Positions 34,200 through 46,277 of a stretch of 64,000 nucleotides of DNA are shown here, one piece after another. The stretch is taken from contig NC_058196.1 of the NCBI RefSeq assembly GCF_907165205.1, positions 662,501-726,500 of the forward strand. Direction: 5' to 3'. The position numbers were made by a program, and so were the translations under genes. The DNA comes from Coccinella septempunctata. Lineage: Eukaryota; Arthropoda; Insecta; Coleoptera; Coccinellidae. Every line of letters begins with the position of its first letter. The stretch's first letter is position 1. The notes beneath the pieces were generated by a model that saw only the letters and a list, made by a program, of their open reading frames with translations, did not search any database and was not told where the DNA came from.

Positions 34200-35952
34200 C
34201 TATGCTCTTCATGTTTTAACCTAGGTAATGCTTTAGTAAGTAAATCTCTGATATAAGTATTCGGTGCCATTATCACACCTAATTTCACAAATTTTCTTTT
34301 TCGTTAGATTCATGACATATTTGCAGTATTTCTCAAAACAATCAAATACTTGAGATTTAGTTTTAATACAATACACTAGAGCAATGTGACTATAGTCATC
34401 TATAAATGATACATAGTATTTAGAACCATCAAAACCTTCTACATCAAATGGTCCTTTAACGTCTGTATGAATAATTTGAAGTATTGTCTCAGCTCTAGTT
34501 CTATCATTTTTGAAAGCTTTCTTCGTCATTTTACATTTAAAACAAATTAAGACAACACACAATTTATATAAGAAGAATTTAAATGTTTTGGTAAGCCATC
34601 CAAAATCTGTTTTTCACACATTATAGCCAAATCTTTAAAATTTACGTGACCGAGTATTCTATGCAATTTTTCTTTATTAGACCATATACTATGAGAATTA
34701 AGGTTAATTTCTTTTACTATATTACAAGTGATTGCAAACAAACCATTTTCCATTTTTGCAGTTGTTAATAATTCATCTTTAGTATTGTAAATTTCTGCAT
34801 TCTTATTTCTAAATAAAATAGTGTTTCCATTTTCCATAATACATGAAGCACTAAGTTAATTTTTATCTATTCTATCAGAGTAATAAACATCATTTATGAA
34901 AACAACTTTTCCACCAAAACTACACTTTATATTTCCTATCTTAGTAGCTATTTCCTTCTGACCATTTCCTACCTTAATAAATACTTTATTTTCTAAATCT
35001 ACAGACTCAAAGAAATAAGAATCATCATTTACTAAATGACTTGTACAGCCACTATCTAAAATCCATTTTAAAGAGTGATTTTGACTTTTCTTGATTTATC
35101 TGAGCCATAAAATTGTTGACATTGACTTCGCTGTTCTCGTCTACCTCTGAATTATAGTTTCTCGAATACACATGTCTTCTGTTTTCTTGATGTCCCCCTC
35201 TGTAACTTTGTCTGCCTCCTCTGTAACCACCTTGAAGATTACCTCCATTTCCAAAATTTCTATCTCCATTCCTTCTGTAGCTGTCCTTCGTTCTATTCCT
35301 ATTTAGATCTTCTTTCTTTCTACAATCTCTAGCTATGTGCCCTTCTGATGACATCGAAAACAAGTTTTGTCTGCAGTGGCTTGCAAAACCTGACTTTCAT
35401 GCTTCTGCTCTGTTCCTGATTTGTTTTCTTCCTTCTTAACTTCTCTTCTTGAAAGCAATTTTTCCCTTACATAGTCAACATTTCGATTCTCTTCGGGTAG
35501 AAGATCTAATGTTTCGGTTATATGATCTAAGCTCTCAGGCAAAGCCATCACTAGATTTCAAATGTTTCAAAGAAATTCTCAGGGTTTTCTTCATTTTCAT
35601 TGAAACGTAATCTGCTCAATTTTCTTTCGACCAGGGCCTGTCTAGTTTCACTCTGTTTGAGATATAGGTTGTCCAACTTTTTCATCATGTTATATGCAGT
35701 TTCACATTCCATTATTAATTCTACATCTACTGCGGACGCCAGCAACATTTTTGTCTTTACCTCCATTCTCAACCAGTCTTCAGCTGTGATTGTCTCCGGT
35801 TTAGTTCCACATTCAACGCATCTTTTGCAATTTTTCATCTCTAGCAGCAGCATAAACTTATATTTCCATGTATCATATGGCTCACCTCCATGTGGCTTAA
35901 AAACCGGTATTGGAATTGTTGTATCCATGGCTATCCAGCTCCAAATTTCCAA
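34200..35952 (-). pseudogene. Copia gag-pro-int remnant of the LTR-bounded element
   Basis: Order on the minus strand: gag (35952-35551, GEPYDTWKYKFMLLLE), gag C-terminus with the zinc knuckle CFRCHQKG...HIARDC split by a frameshift near 35340, an Arg/Gly-rich stretch, pre-integrase (34837-34547, HRILGHVNFKDL), and integrase core (34562-34233, IHTDVKGPF and CDNGTEY). The integrase then joins directly to the last ~25 residues of RNase H (DLLTKALPRLKHEEHR near 34240-34195). The deletion removed the integrase end, all RT and most RNase H. Confidence 0.85.
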
Positions 35953-35983
35953 ACCTCTTTATCGCAACCACGCTCTGCTACCA

Positions 35984-36195
35984 TATTAAATAATCCAAAT
36001 AATTTCAATACTATTTTTATTATCAGTAATCTTTTAGGCACACAATCTACAATACGTTTTACATTGTCTCCATTAGCGTGAGCGTCATACATACTCATCA
36101 TGTCATAGACTACTCTCAACCTAACCTATACTAAATCATAGAACACCATAAAAAATAAACTCTTATTCCTTACATTAAAGTACATTATTCCAACA
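35984..36195 (-). repeat. Copia 5' LTR, 212 bp
   Basis: Minus strand begins TGTTGGAATAATG at 36195; followed by the tRNA-like primer-binding site TGGTAGCAGAGCG near 35980. Confidence 0.95.
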
Positions 36196-37470
36196 GAACT
36201 ACCGGAATCTACTAGTAACTTACATGGTGGATTTTCTAACTTGATATAAGGAAGACTTGCAATTCTTTCGTCGTTAAAATTTAGGTCATGTGTGATTGAT
36301 AAGCAGTTTCCTGAAAATTTTCATCTTCTATTACGCTACATTGATTCTCTTCCGAAATACTGGAATGAACGTATTCGTAATCTAGATCGCAATTTTCATC
36401 TGTTTGTTTATTTAGCAAAAATTCATTTTGTTCTTCTGTATTAGCTACTTCTTCCGATACAAAGTTTGGTGGTGGCCTTGCTCTGAAATAATTTTCTCTG
36501 GGTTGATAGTTTGGTTTAGGTTGTCTTATACTTGATGATTCATTCGATCGTTTTTGTGGCAAAATTCTCGTTCTTATAGACATCGGTTCTGGTTTATCAG
36601 TAGGTTTATAATGAGGGTGAGGTTTGAAAACGTTAGGTGTGGTTTACCGAATACTCGTTCATTATTGAAGAATTTTGGCTGCGTTGAATTCTGAGCAGGT
36701 TGTATACTTACAGGTTGACTTGGGAAATTTTGAATCGGATTATGACTGATATGAGGGCGTGTATTTTGTCTAGAAAAATTGGGGTTTGGAATGGAATGAT
36801 AAGAGGTATAGTTAATCTTTTTTTTACCCTTATGAGTATTCTGTAAGTAAGAATTGAAATTAGGACTGAAACTTAACTGCTGTCTTTTTATCTCTCGATT
36901 TTCCAACATTTTGCAAGTATCATCAGAGTTTCTTTCATTATTATCCAATAGATTTCTCACATTTTCATCAACATTATTATAAATTACTCTTTGACCAATT
37001 TTTTCCGAAATGTTTTTATGAATTACAAGTTCGTTATTGTTGAAACCTTGCATTTGTAATTGATAGTCATACTGCAATTTAGTCTGTTTTATTCTTTCTA
37101 GGAAATTTAGAAGGGGTTCTTTGGAAGCTCTACGCATATTTTGGTACTCATCCTGTAATACGTCAAAATTAATTCTGAATCCAAATTTATCGATTAAAAT
37201 TTGCTTTACTTCGACCAAATTATTTGGAATTGGTCCTGAATTTATGATTATTCTTGCTTCGTCGATTATTCGTGATTTTATCATGGCGAAACAATAATGA
37301 TTTATACGGGCATTATCTGTTAATCCGAATTTTGCGATGTAATTTTCTATTTCCACTATAAATGATTGGAGTTCGTGTGAGTTACCACTGAATTTTGGTA
37401 ATAAATCTCCAAATAATTTTAAATCATTGATATCCATCGTATTAACTTGACTTACTGAAGGTTGCGTCAT
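36196..37470 (-). pseudogene. Gypsy gag and start of protease
   Basis: The gag frame (37470-36574) has MDINDLKLFGDLLPKFSG, a long helical capsid-like region and a Pro/Asn-rich tail. A frame break leads into 36583-36281 (acidic linker) and then the protease motif LLVDSGSS at about 36215, exactly where the Copia inserted. No CCHC knuckle is seen, which is usual for this Gypsy group. Confidence 0.8.
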
Positions 37471-37914
37471 TGTTGTCTTAAGATTTTTGAATTTTTCAAT
37501 TAAATCGTCTATCTTGAATGAAATTAGTCTGTTTGTTTCTCACAATATTTATTAAAAAGAAAAAAAATCAAATATTCCTTTGGTCTAGGGAATAGAAAAA
37601 CTAGGAGGTTAATAGATCAACTCACTTTCGTTGCTTCCGGTCCTGGTTTGAAGGGCGCTACTCGATCAATCCACAGGTGTGTTGTCCGATGTTGATAAGC
37701 TCACAAGCAGGCCTGAGAGGGTTCACCTTGTACTTCTTTTCAGGGATTCAGCCTTTCGTCTTAGACTCTTGCTCGCTCTTTGATTTGCTGCTACTTTTGA
37801 TCGGTTTCACTGGTTAGGATTGACGTCACAAATTTTCACAACTTTTTTGTTTCGAATGTTGCTCGAAGAAATAACTTTCACGTTTTCTATTTTTCTCTAG
37901 AATACTAGCAACAT
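37471..37914 (-). other. Gypsy 5' leader
   Basis: Untranslated stretch between the primer-binding site and gag start, without open frames of note. Confidence 0.5.
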
Positions 37915-38136
37915 CCCATCCTCGTCGCCAGATATATTTTCTCAACTCGTCAACACGTTTTTAAAAAAATCAGGAAGAACTTTTACAAGCGATTTATTCA
38001 AAGTCTTTACAATGAATCTTATCTACTAACTCTGTCTTATTCTAACACCTTACATCCTTAAATAGATTAATTATGCCTGATCAGCAGTTGGCGGTCAGTG
38101 CTTCTTCATTTACGGGATGTGCCGGATCGGCTTACA
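37915..38136 (-). repeat. Gypsy 5' LTR and primer-binding site
   Basis: On the minus strand TGTAAGCCGATCC (from 38136) starts a ~200-bp AT-rich LTR with AATAAA near 37997. TGGCGACGAGGATGGGATG at 37933-37915 is the primer-binding-site context seen in many insect Gypsy elements. Exact right end inferred from the TG. Confidence 0.6.
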
Positions 38137-38138
38137 TA

Positions 38139-39470
38139 TTAATATATATTAGGTTTTTTACCTGACCAAACCTCAAAAGGAGTTTTATCTTTCAAAACAC
38201 TAGATTGCGACCTATTCAAAATATATGCTGCTGTCAAAACTGCATATTCCCAGAATTCTTTACCCATACCTGAATTCATCATCATGGCTCGTGCTAAATT
38301 CATTACTGTTTGATTTAATCTTTCAGCTACTCCATTCAACTGCATAAGTAATATTATTTCTCTCAATAGTCATCAATCCATTATAATAGATAATTTTGAA
38401 ACCCGACTTTTCTATCATTGAAATAGACAACAAATTTACCCTTGAATATGGAATAAACAAGACATCTTTCGAGGTTATTTTATAATTTTTACAATCAACA
38501 ACAGAAATAACTTCGATATTGCCCTCACTCAGTGCTTTCGTTGATTTCCCCTTTTCTGCAAGTTGTATAATCTTAGGATTATTGTAAATTGTTTTACTTA
38601 CAAATACATCATCATTGTTAGTATAATGATGAGTTGTCTCTGAGTCAGCATAACATTCTGAACTCTTCTGGGTTGGCCCACAGCAGAACGCTACCTCCAC
38701 AGCTCCTTCTTCGCTTCCTTGTCGATACTTCACCCTTCTTTCAAATTTGTGTAATTGCTTGACTTCCTTCCACCGTCATTATTACTTCTACATTGAGCTG
38801 CTTTGTGTCCGAACTTCTTACATAAGTAGCACTTAAGTCCACATACGTTTTGGGCATGACCTTTTTACATTTGAAGCATCTTAACATTTTCTTCTTAGTT
38901 GTGAAGTCTGCGGTAACATTGTGACTGGATTGTGCGTTGTTGATGTTAAATTCTAAAAGTCTATTCTTTACAAATTCCATTTTGAGCTTGTCTTCTGACA
39001 TGGTTCTTATGGCTGTAACTACATTTTCATACTCCTTCGGCATGGAGATTAATAGGAAACAAGCCATGTCGGATTCATCGAAATTACTTCCTAAACTCTT
39101 TAGCTCTCTAAATATTTTATCTATTTTAGCAAAATGGTCTTGAATGGAATGCTTCATTTCGTATTTCAACTTCATTTATTCTTCCAATAAATAGAATTTC
39201 TTAGGAAAAATGCTCTCTAATTTCAATAGCATCTCTCCAGCATTATTCAGGTCTTTAACGTATTCAAGATGAGAGTCTGCAATGCTTTGAACAATTATCA
39301 TTACGGCCTTATTATTCTTCTTTACCCAATCGTCCCCTGGAGTACCACTCGGTTGTGTCACGCATCCAATACTTCCATTGCTTTCAAAACTGCGTTCACA
39401 CGAAATTTCCAATTGTCAAAGCCTGTACCATTGAACGGAACGATTCCATTTATTTTTAGTTAACGATGAT
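38139..39470 (-). pseudogene. Third Copia element, gag-protease-integrase remnant
   Basis: On the minus strand: gag (39412-38741, with YENVVTAIRTMSEDKLKMEFV and a knuckle-like CFKCKK), protease (38733-38323) with the active site degraded to CYADSETTHH, then integrase C-terminal part (38366-38139, NGVAERLNQTVMNLARAMM). The integrase core between protease and NGVAE is deleted. The element stops where the Gypsy 5' LTR begins, so Gypsy probably inserted into it or replaced its 3' part. Confidence 0.8.
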
Positions 39471-39701
39471 CGGCATTCCGATTGATGAAACATAGCATCA
39501 GATTAATTGAAACATTTGGCACATTTGAAGCATATACTCGTATATCCAGAACCTTCATCCATTGCAGTAAATTACTACAAAGACACTAAAAAAAAAATAG
39601 TTGAATAACCTGGTTAAGTGGCTCTAATAATACCAATCAATAAGCATGTCCAGCTTGATAGAACACCTATACAAATTTGCTGAATAATATACAAATCTCA
39701 C

Positions 39702-40570
39702 TTAGATTAAACAATCTTGTATAAACGGTATTTTTATATCACTTTTCGTGTATAAACTATATAAACTCCATTGGATCAAATACCAAATATGATGTGATTC
39801 ATAGGAATATTTTGCGTCCAAAATGTGGTAAGCTTTAAAACAGAAATCTACAGCATCAAGAACTGACACTGTGTTATAAAGATTATTATTTATAACAACA
39901 TAAGCAGATGTTACATTGCTTAAGCTCTGGCCTACAATAATTAAATAAGGTTGTACTGTCAAACCTCGTTGGTACATAAATTCTTTCTTAGCTCTTTCTA
40001 TATCTTCTGGGACTTTGACATGCAAAAAAATTCCATCCCTAGATTCGGTTATTGACGGTTTCCATTGCTTATTACCAGCAACTTTTGTTCGGCCTCTAGG
40101 AGGCACCAATGAAGGTATCAGATAAAGTTAGATGGTATACTTCGAGTCTACAATTAAGGAGGAAAATATTAGATGCAAATTTTTTGTGAGTTAAATTCAG
40201 TAACTAATCATTCCAATAGATAGTAGACCCAAGAAGTAATAGAACAATGCATTCTATAAAACTGTATGAAGCCTGTGTTGATTTTTTCCCCTTGAAATAG
40301 ATTTTCAAAATTAGTGACTGATATTTTCAGATGAGTTGAAAAAATTTAATGTAGAAAAAAATTCTCCTAACAGTTCCTAAGAAGTATTTGCATACCAACA
40401 TATAATTTTCGTATTACTTACCAGATGTTATGTTATCCTCTAACATTCGAAGAATACTCTCATCTGCAGCTGACAAATTTGGCTTTCGGGCCTCGAGGAT
40501 TCTATTGAAATATTCATCAAATTTTCCCTGGATATTTATATTTGTACCATATGATTTCGCAAAATCATAT
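39702..40570 (-). pseudogene. Uncharacterised arthropod protein, two 3' exons
   Basis: The upper exon (interrupted by the transposon at 40571-44314) reads YDFAKSYGTNINIQGKFDEY and ends at 40422 with a GTAAGT donor. The lower block (40109-39702) reads WKPSITESRDGIFLHV, LIIVGQSLSNV and AVDFCFKAYHILDAKYS. A possible acceptor TTAATTGTAG lies near 40152, but that join leaves an in-frame TAA. The WKPS...IVG...AVD..FK pattern is one I associate with repetitive uncharacterised insect proteins, also resembling 46278-47140. Function unknown. Confidence 0.55.
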
Positions 40571-41336
40571 CGCACACCTAGATCTAAACAGAATCAACTC
40601 AAAAAAGCTGACTTTCCAGAAATGGCGAAAAACTGTTTTCTTCGTCACTATACACTGCAGATGTTTCATCCATGGATTATTTCATCTTACGTGTAGCTAG
40701 GAGAACAATTATATCGTGGGAATTGTTTCGATCATGTTTTGGTGCCGAAAATTAGATTTTTGTAATTATTTCCCTTTTGCTTAACAATTTCGATGTATTT
40801 GTTGTATTATTTCGAGTTTAGTTTTGAGTTGACTCCTTTTTGAAAGGGCAACTTAGACTTAAAATGAATTAGCACTATGTGCCATTTATATTTAGTTCAA
40901 TCCATTGGGCGATTTTTTGCCAATAATAGGGATAAGGTGCTAGGTTATAAAGGGGTCTTGATAAAAAGAAATGTGTAAGTTGGATGATAAATTAGCGAGA
41001 AAGCAAAGGAATTAGTAGGTACTGAAAACAATCATTTTTTTTCTGTTGAAAAATAATGCCCATTATGTACTGCTGAAAATATTATGTAGTAAAAAATAAA
41101 ATTTATTCATAAATTGTAACATAATACAAAAATATAAGAACAATCTTTTCTAAAAAAGATTACAAGTTCAGATCAAATATATCATATTTGACTTACAAAA
41201 CTAAAAAAATGACACTTCGAGATCATCGCTGTGGAAACTTATAAAAAACTTTGGTTTTGAAAATCATCACAATTTTTTTCAGGAGCGAGGAAGTCATGAT
41301 TAAGGAATTTCAAAGACAATGAAGCAATAATAATTA

Positions 41337-43941
41337 TTAACTATCATTATCGCCCAGAACACTTTTATAATACAAATCATAGTAGGTTTTTGGAATAACG
41401 TTCTTATCAATCAATTCTCGTATGTCTTTTTTTTTCGCATCAGACAAGGCAATTTTTTCGGTGTAGGCCTGTGTTAAGCCAATTGAAAATAACGATTCAT
41501 CGCTTGGTGACCCATTTGCTCTTGTGCGGGGAACTCTTTTCCGTACACAAGCTTTTCTATAAGCTTCCTCACTGAATGATGTCTTATAGAAAAATGCCTC
41601 AGGTTGTGCTTTTTCAACTCTTAGAATCTTTATGTCATGCCACTTAATCTGATTTTTCTCCTCGTCTGTGTTGAAGTTGGTTCCCCATGATTCCTGTAAT
41701 GCTTTGACATCATAAAATTTATTATGAGTCATTTCTATAACTCTGTATGGTTTGCCGGTTTTTTTTGCAGTAACAATCAAAGTTTTGTACTGCTCGGGAA
41801 TGAAGATCGGCCCCGACTGCAGATATCTTTTGATTTGTTTTTCAATCACGCTATGTACATTGTCACCCTCGTTTTGGGAATGACCCCGTATCAAAAACTT
41901 ATGAGTGATTGACTTAACTGACAATTTGTTGACAGCGTAGGCATAGGCTGATAAAAGGAATTTATTTTTTTGTTGACCACCACAATTGTCTGAGTAGAAA
42001 ATCAAGTCAATCTCTCTATTGGGATTTTGGTCTACCTGAGATTGAATGTAGTGGAGTATGCAGCTACCAATTTCTACAGCCCCTCTTTTCCTTCAGTTTC
42101 GTCCCAAAAGTAGCAAATTACATCCTTTACTTTCAAATCGCTTATGGTAAAATTCAGGCAATTGATCCTAGATTTATAAAAGAAGAGGGATATTTGTCCC
42201 TTCGGAATCTGCAGCATTGCTTGTAAGTCATAAACTGCTGTGATGGTACCATCTGTCCTATTCTTATCCTTTTCTTTCTCAGTTCTTGCCAAACTCTTTT
42301 CTTTCAGATGCTGTTCATATTCTTGGCTGAGCCGGCTCTTTTCTTCTCCGTCTGAGTTTTTGTACCTTTCGCAAAGATCACATTGATCTTTTTTTGGTAA
42401 AAAAAAAGAAATATTGAATTCTGTGTTGAATATCCTGTTGAATGTGGAAGATGTAGCAACAGGTAATCCATCCCTCTCACGAAATTGCTTATAATCTCTA
42501 TAGATATCGGCCAATGATTTATCTCTTGCAATAAATTCTCTTGTTGTTTGAGCTCTCAAGTAATGAGATTCAATCCTAGGAATAGAATTTATGAAATCTA
42601 TAACACTCTTTTTAATTTGTGGGTCAATAGTGGGATGGTTAGCATGTTTTCCCCTCAAATCGGCATCAATAACTCCGGATTCCGTTTTCTTAGACAGTGC
42701 TGTTTTTATCGCTTTATAGCTTATGTCAAGTGTAGATTTAAAAAATGGCTTGCATACTCTGATTTTGCATCCATTTACCTCAAAATAAAATGCGGTGTTG
42801 AGCGCTCTAAAATCTTGTGTACTGGAGTATCGATATTTAGGCTTAATTTGTTGAGAGTGTCTTACTACAAATTCTCTCTGTCTTTCAAGATTGCCGAGGC
42901 CCCAGAATGCATCAAAGAGCTGTTGCCTCGACATTTCATCGATTTTACTTCTGCATTTCAACCGACATTTCTCTTCACAGGGTGGTCCAACTTTTCTCTC
43001 TGGCATTAGTTTTTTCAATTTTGATAAAGACTGGTAGGCTTTACCAGAATTTCTCAGCGTTTTTGCTACCTTAGATTTCCATTTCGCTGGTTTTCTTATT
43101 CTTTTTTTACTTTTTTTTTCTACTTCTGGTTCTTGAAAATTTATTTCAGCAACTGTAGGACTCTGAGGGACTACTTTGTCCCTATCGCTGTCCGAGGAAT
43201 CATTAGATTCGGATGAGCTTGAGCTGCTGGTGCTGGACGGACTCAATGATCCATTAGGATTAGGAGGTAAGAGTGGTACAAATTTATATTCGGTATTCCT
43301 CGGTGACAATTCGAAATTTGGATCTGCATCGGAGTCGTCGAAATCACTTTCTTCGCTCCGTATTGGTGAAATGTAATAGTTATTATCTAACCTGGATAAT
43401 GCAGCATGGGTTGCCGCAGATGGTACTTCATCAATTGATGACATCTTACTGACATCTTCCAGAGGTGGGTGTTGCGGAAGTATGTTAGAAGGAGTGTTGT
43501 TTTCTTTGTCTCTTTCCATTACTAAATTCACTAAGAACCGGCCACGTTTCAAATTTTGCCTGAAACAGAAATTATTCATTCATTGACTCATGGGGTCCGA
43601 TTCGCCAAATTAATTCAAGAAGCTCTCAGAAGAATTATTCAATCCTATTAACGATATTATAGAATTAGATTCGGCAGAATCCATCTAAAGGGATCTAACT
43701 CAAAAATTGATCTGTATGAAACGGAAAAAAGTCTCGGGAGGCCAAAAAAAAATTCAATTATATTGAAAAGAAAGAATTTTATTATCATCAACAAAAGAAA
43801 TTCATTTCATTCGTTTCTTTGGAGAAATATAGGTTCGAAAAACAATTACTCAACAAAACAGAATTAACTCTAAACTGAAAAGTTTTCTAACAATATGGAA
43901 TCAATCCTAAATAAAAATGAAAACTTTACTTACCCTGCCAT
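41337..43941 (-). CDS. DUF7869-like protein, candidate transposase, two exons
   Basis: The start is ATG at 43941-43939 in a tiny exon (43941-43934, donor GTAAGT). The intron is 43933-43560 (acceptor TTTCTGTTTCAG), and exon 2 continues in frame as QNLKRGRFLVN. Features in order: acidic/Ser-rich N-terminus, basic block, Cys patch (PPCEEKCRLKCRSK), VCKPFFKSTLDIS, ESHYLRAQTTREF, a CDLCERY zinc-like pair, then an RNase H-like core with CYFWDETEG, FYSDNCGGQQKN and IRGHSQNEGDNVHSVIEK. The Asp/Glu/His residues in these motifs could form the active site (inference). One single-base frameshift near 42080, in an A-rich run, breaks an otherwise complete ~720-residue protein ending at 41337. Confidence 0.7.
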
Positions 43942-44149
43942 CGATACTGGTTCAACTGAAAATAAAATATCAAATAACTCTGCACTAGTCGTCAAAACGG
44001 CGATAACTCAAAATATAATTTGTTCAATTTCCATCAAAAGGGATTCAACTCGAAATAACTCCAACTTGTTGGCTTCAAGTACGTCTGTTCCGCTTGCAGT
44101 TCCGATGGTTACTAGCAATATTGCTGTTTTGGTGGTGTAAGGAGAGGCT

Positions 44150-44240
44150 TGCTCGTTCATAAATAGGGACGTTCAGCGCCATCTAGGGTCGAGTAGAGGT
44201 GTTATTTTTGATTCTGTTTTATTGGTCGGTGGGTACTAAA
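44150..44240 (-). promoter_or_regulatory. Possible promoter of the DUF7869-like gene
   Basis: On the minus strand, upstream of exon 1, GACCAATAAAA (CCAAT-like, near 44220) and CTATTTATG (TATA-like, near 44165) precede the start codon by about 200 bases. Sequence-only suggestion. Confidence 0.3.
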
Positions 44241-44692
44241 ATAAGGAATTCGATGGTGTGAATAACTCAAAAATTGAGATTTTTGAGTTGACTCTGTTTA
44301 GATCTAGGTGTGCGATATGACACCTAGTGGAAAGGAATTTGCATTTCAATATTTTGGAAGAAGATTAAAATTAAAAAACACGTCAAAATTATCTGAAATA
44401 ATGGGGATATAAATATGGAAATCATTATAATTTTCTTCTGAGCTCTGAAGGTAAAAAAATCAAAATTCTAGTGTTTAGTTTAAAAATGGAGTTCTAAACA
44501 ACTGGCAATGCAATTTATTTTTGTTGCATATATTCCTTTTCTCAAAAATTATTGTTATTAATTTAAGAAGACACAAGAAGTTTTTAGGTGAATTGAAGGT
44601 GTATGAGAACTGAAATAGGAAGTTTACAATTCATACTAATTCATAAGGATATTGGAAACTCTTAAAAATGATTTGAAACCTATTAATTTCAT

Positions 44693-45135
44693 TTCTTAAT
44701 AATAAATTTTTTAGTGTTTTCACTCCCAATCTCTGAAACAAAATTTATTAAAGAAGGAACTGTCATCCGGTAATTTCAAAATGAAATGAATCAATGTTTC
44801 TATGCAGTCTCTGTTTCTATGTATTGACAATTAATGTCAAACAAAAGCCACAATTCAGAAGATTTTCGAAAATAGATTTTTCGTCTGATGAAGGAGTCTG
44901 ATAGACTCCGAAACGTTACCACTTAAAATTATAATTTCAACGTTATTTATTTTCAGTTCATTGTCAGGCAACAATTTTTTCTAGTTAATTTGCTCCTGAC
45001 AAATTAGTGCAAGAATTTACGCAGGAGCAAATCGTCGATTTCATTTTTAATTGATTTTGTTTCAGAGATTGGGAGTGAAAACCCTAAAAAGTTTATTAAG
45101 AAATGCAGAATCCTCCCAGAATAAATTTCAATCGA
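44693..45135 (+). mobile_element. Penelope-like hammerhead element, 443 bp, 12-bp target duplication
   Basis: TATTAATTTCAT flanks it at 44681-44692 and 45136-45147. Its outer parts match the 181-bp copy at 19090-19270 (TTTCACTCCCAATCTCTGA; CAGAATCCTCCCAGAATAAA). Central sequence includes a hammerhead-like core (44885-44914). Non-coding, so it depends on another element's enzymes. Confidence 0.8.
44885..44914 (+). ncRNA. Hammerhead ribozyme-like core
   Basis: CTGATGA (44885-44891), a perfect 7-bp stem II (GGAGTCT/AGACTCC) with a short loop, then GAAAC (44910-44914) give the conserved hammerhead core. A possible stem III pairs ACGTT with AACGT about 25 bases on, and stem I may use GAAAATA upstream with TATTTTC downstream. 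Hammerheads are known in Penelope-like elements. Cleavage is not shown. Confidence 0.6.
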
Positions 45136-45239
45136 TATTAATTTCATGATGAACCTTTTCTGATATCAGAACTGAAAATTCTAAATGTAATAAACTAATA
45201 ACTCAAAATTTTTCGATGAGTTCACTAATTTTTAAATAT

Positions 45240-45768
45240 ACATATATACCATCATCATCATTGCTGTATCCCGTTGCCGGTAATGAATCTACAAAAAGAC
45301 AAAAAACAAGACAACAGACTCATAATTTTTCAGGGCTAATTGCGACCTACATATCCTACCACACTCCGGGCATGGATAGTCACCAACCAGATCTGGCCGC
45401 CGCTGTATCCTTCTCGAGTCTCCACTATAACTGTGTACCAATGACCTCCACTGTGACCTGTCTAACGCTAGTTGTTCCCAGTTATGATTAGGGATTAGGG
45501 ATTGATGTAGTGTATCCTTAAACCGCTTATCCTGGCCTCCTGGTTTCCGGGCTCCCTCAGAGGATTCGCCATTTAGAGCTATTTTGAGGAGTCTTGTGTC
45601 TTGCATCCTCAGAATATGGCCGCTCCATCTGAGTCGGGCCCTCGTCACTTGAGTCTCAATTGTTGTACAACACGCGCGCTGCAAGACTTCTGCATTCGAA
45701 ACTTTGTGAAACCATCTGATGTGCATTATTTGTCTTAGATGACGTTGTTGCGTTTGTTCAAGCATATA
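45240..45768 (-). mobile_element. LINE 3' end, RTE/CR1-like, 5'-truncated
   Basis: The minus-strand frame at 45765-45289 has RHLRQIMHIRWFHKVSNAEV, RARLRWSGHILRM and KRFKDTLHQSL, the C-terminal domain of the craniofacial-protein-2-like LINEs. A zinc-finger-like end (YPCPECGRICRS) follows, and a (GAT)n-type tail lies near 45250-45265. The RT core is gone. Confidence 0.75.
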
Positions 45769-46277
45769 TACAGTACCTACGCGTCAAAATTATGGACCAA
45801 ATTCATTTTATCTCAGTTCATAGGAGTTGAAAGTTGTGCACGAACAAAACTGTGATGGTCGACTTTCGTTAGGTGACAAATTTCATCAGGTACCATCGTC
45901 CAAATGTAAATGAGTCATGACAAAGTGCACATGCTGAAACCTCTTTGAAGTAATTTAAAAAAAAATTTTTTTGAAAATTTCTGCACGCCTGTAAAAAAGA
46001 TACAAAGACCTTGCCAAAAAAATACCACATGACACATTTTCCTTATTCATAAAATTTAGAGGGTTGATGGAGATAGCACAGGGTGCAACAAAAATCCTTC
46101 AAAAATGCATAAAAATTTGGTAGAAATGATATAAAAATTGACCTGTTTCAGGATTTTGTTGCCAAATATTTTTCTTCTGAGAAAATGAATTTGTTTCAAT
46201 TTTGACGCACACAGTATGGAAGATATAAGGCTCAGTTCTAAGATGAAGCATCAACACTATGTTAAATAATACAATCA
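45769..46277. other. Unassigned DNA
   Basis: AT-rich, no gene recognised. It includes CACAGGGTGCAAC near 46078, which may be a MITE end. Confidence 0.3.

Larger units (their letters stand above)
33925..36195 (-). mobile_element. Copia element, internally deleted, with both LTRs
   Basis: 2,271 bp flanked by the 5-bp duplication GAACT (33920-33924, 36196-36200). Two 212-bp LTRs differ at only three visible positions, so insertion is recent in relative terms. A primer-binding site of the usual Copia kind (TGGTAGCAGAGCG) follows the 5' LTR on the minus strand. It inserted into the protease region of the Gypsy element. Confidence 0.95.
40571..44314 (-). mobile_element. DUF7869-like DNA transposon, 3.74 kb
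   Basis: Terminal inverted repeats at 40565-40604 and 44281-44320 match at 39 of 40 bases (core CACACCTAGATCTAAACAGA). A palindromic ATAT (or TA) at both ends may be the target duplication, so exact edges are uncertain by a few bases. Sub-terminal copies of AACTCAAAA-like motifs occur on both sides. The single gene inside is on the minus strand. It sits a few bases after a 3' splice site (AG at 44325-44324) of the uncharacterised gene. This supports a true insertion and makes the enclosed gene the likely transposase. Confidence 0.8.
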
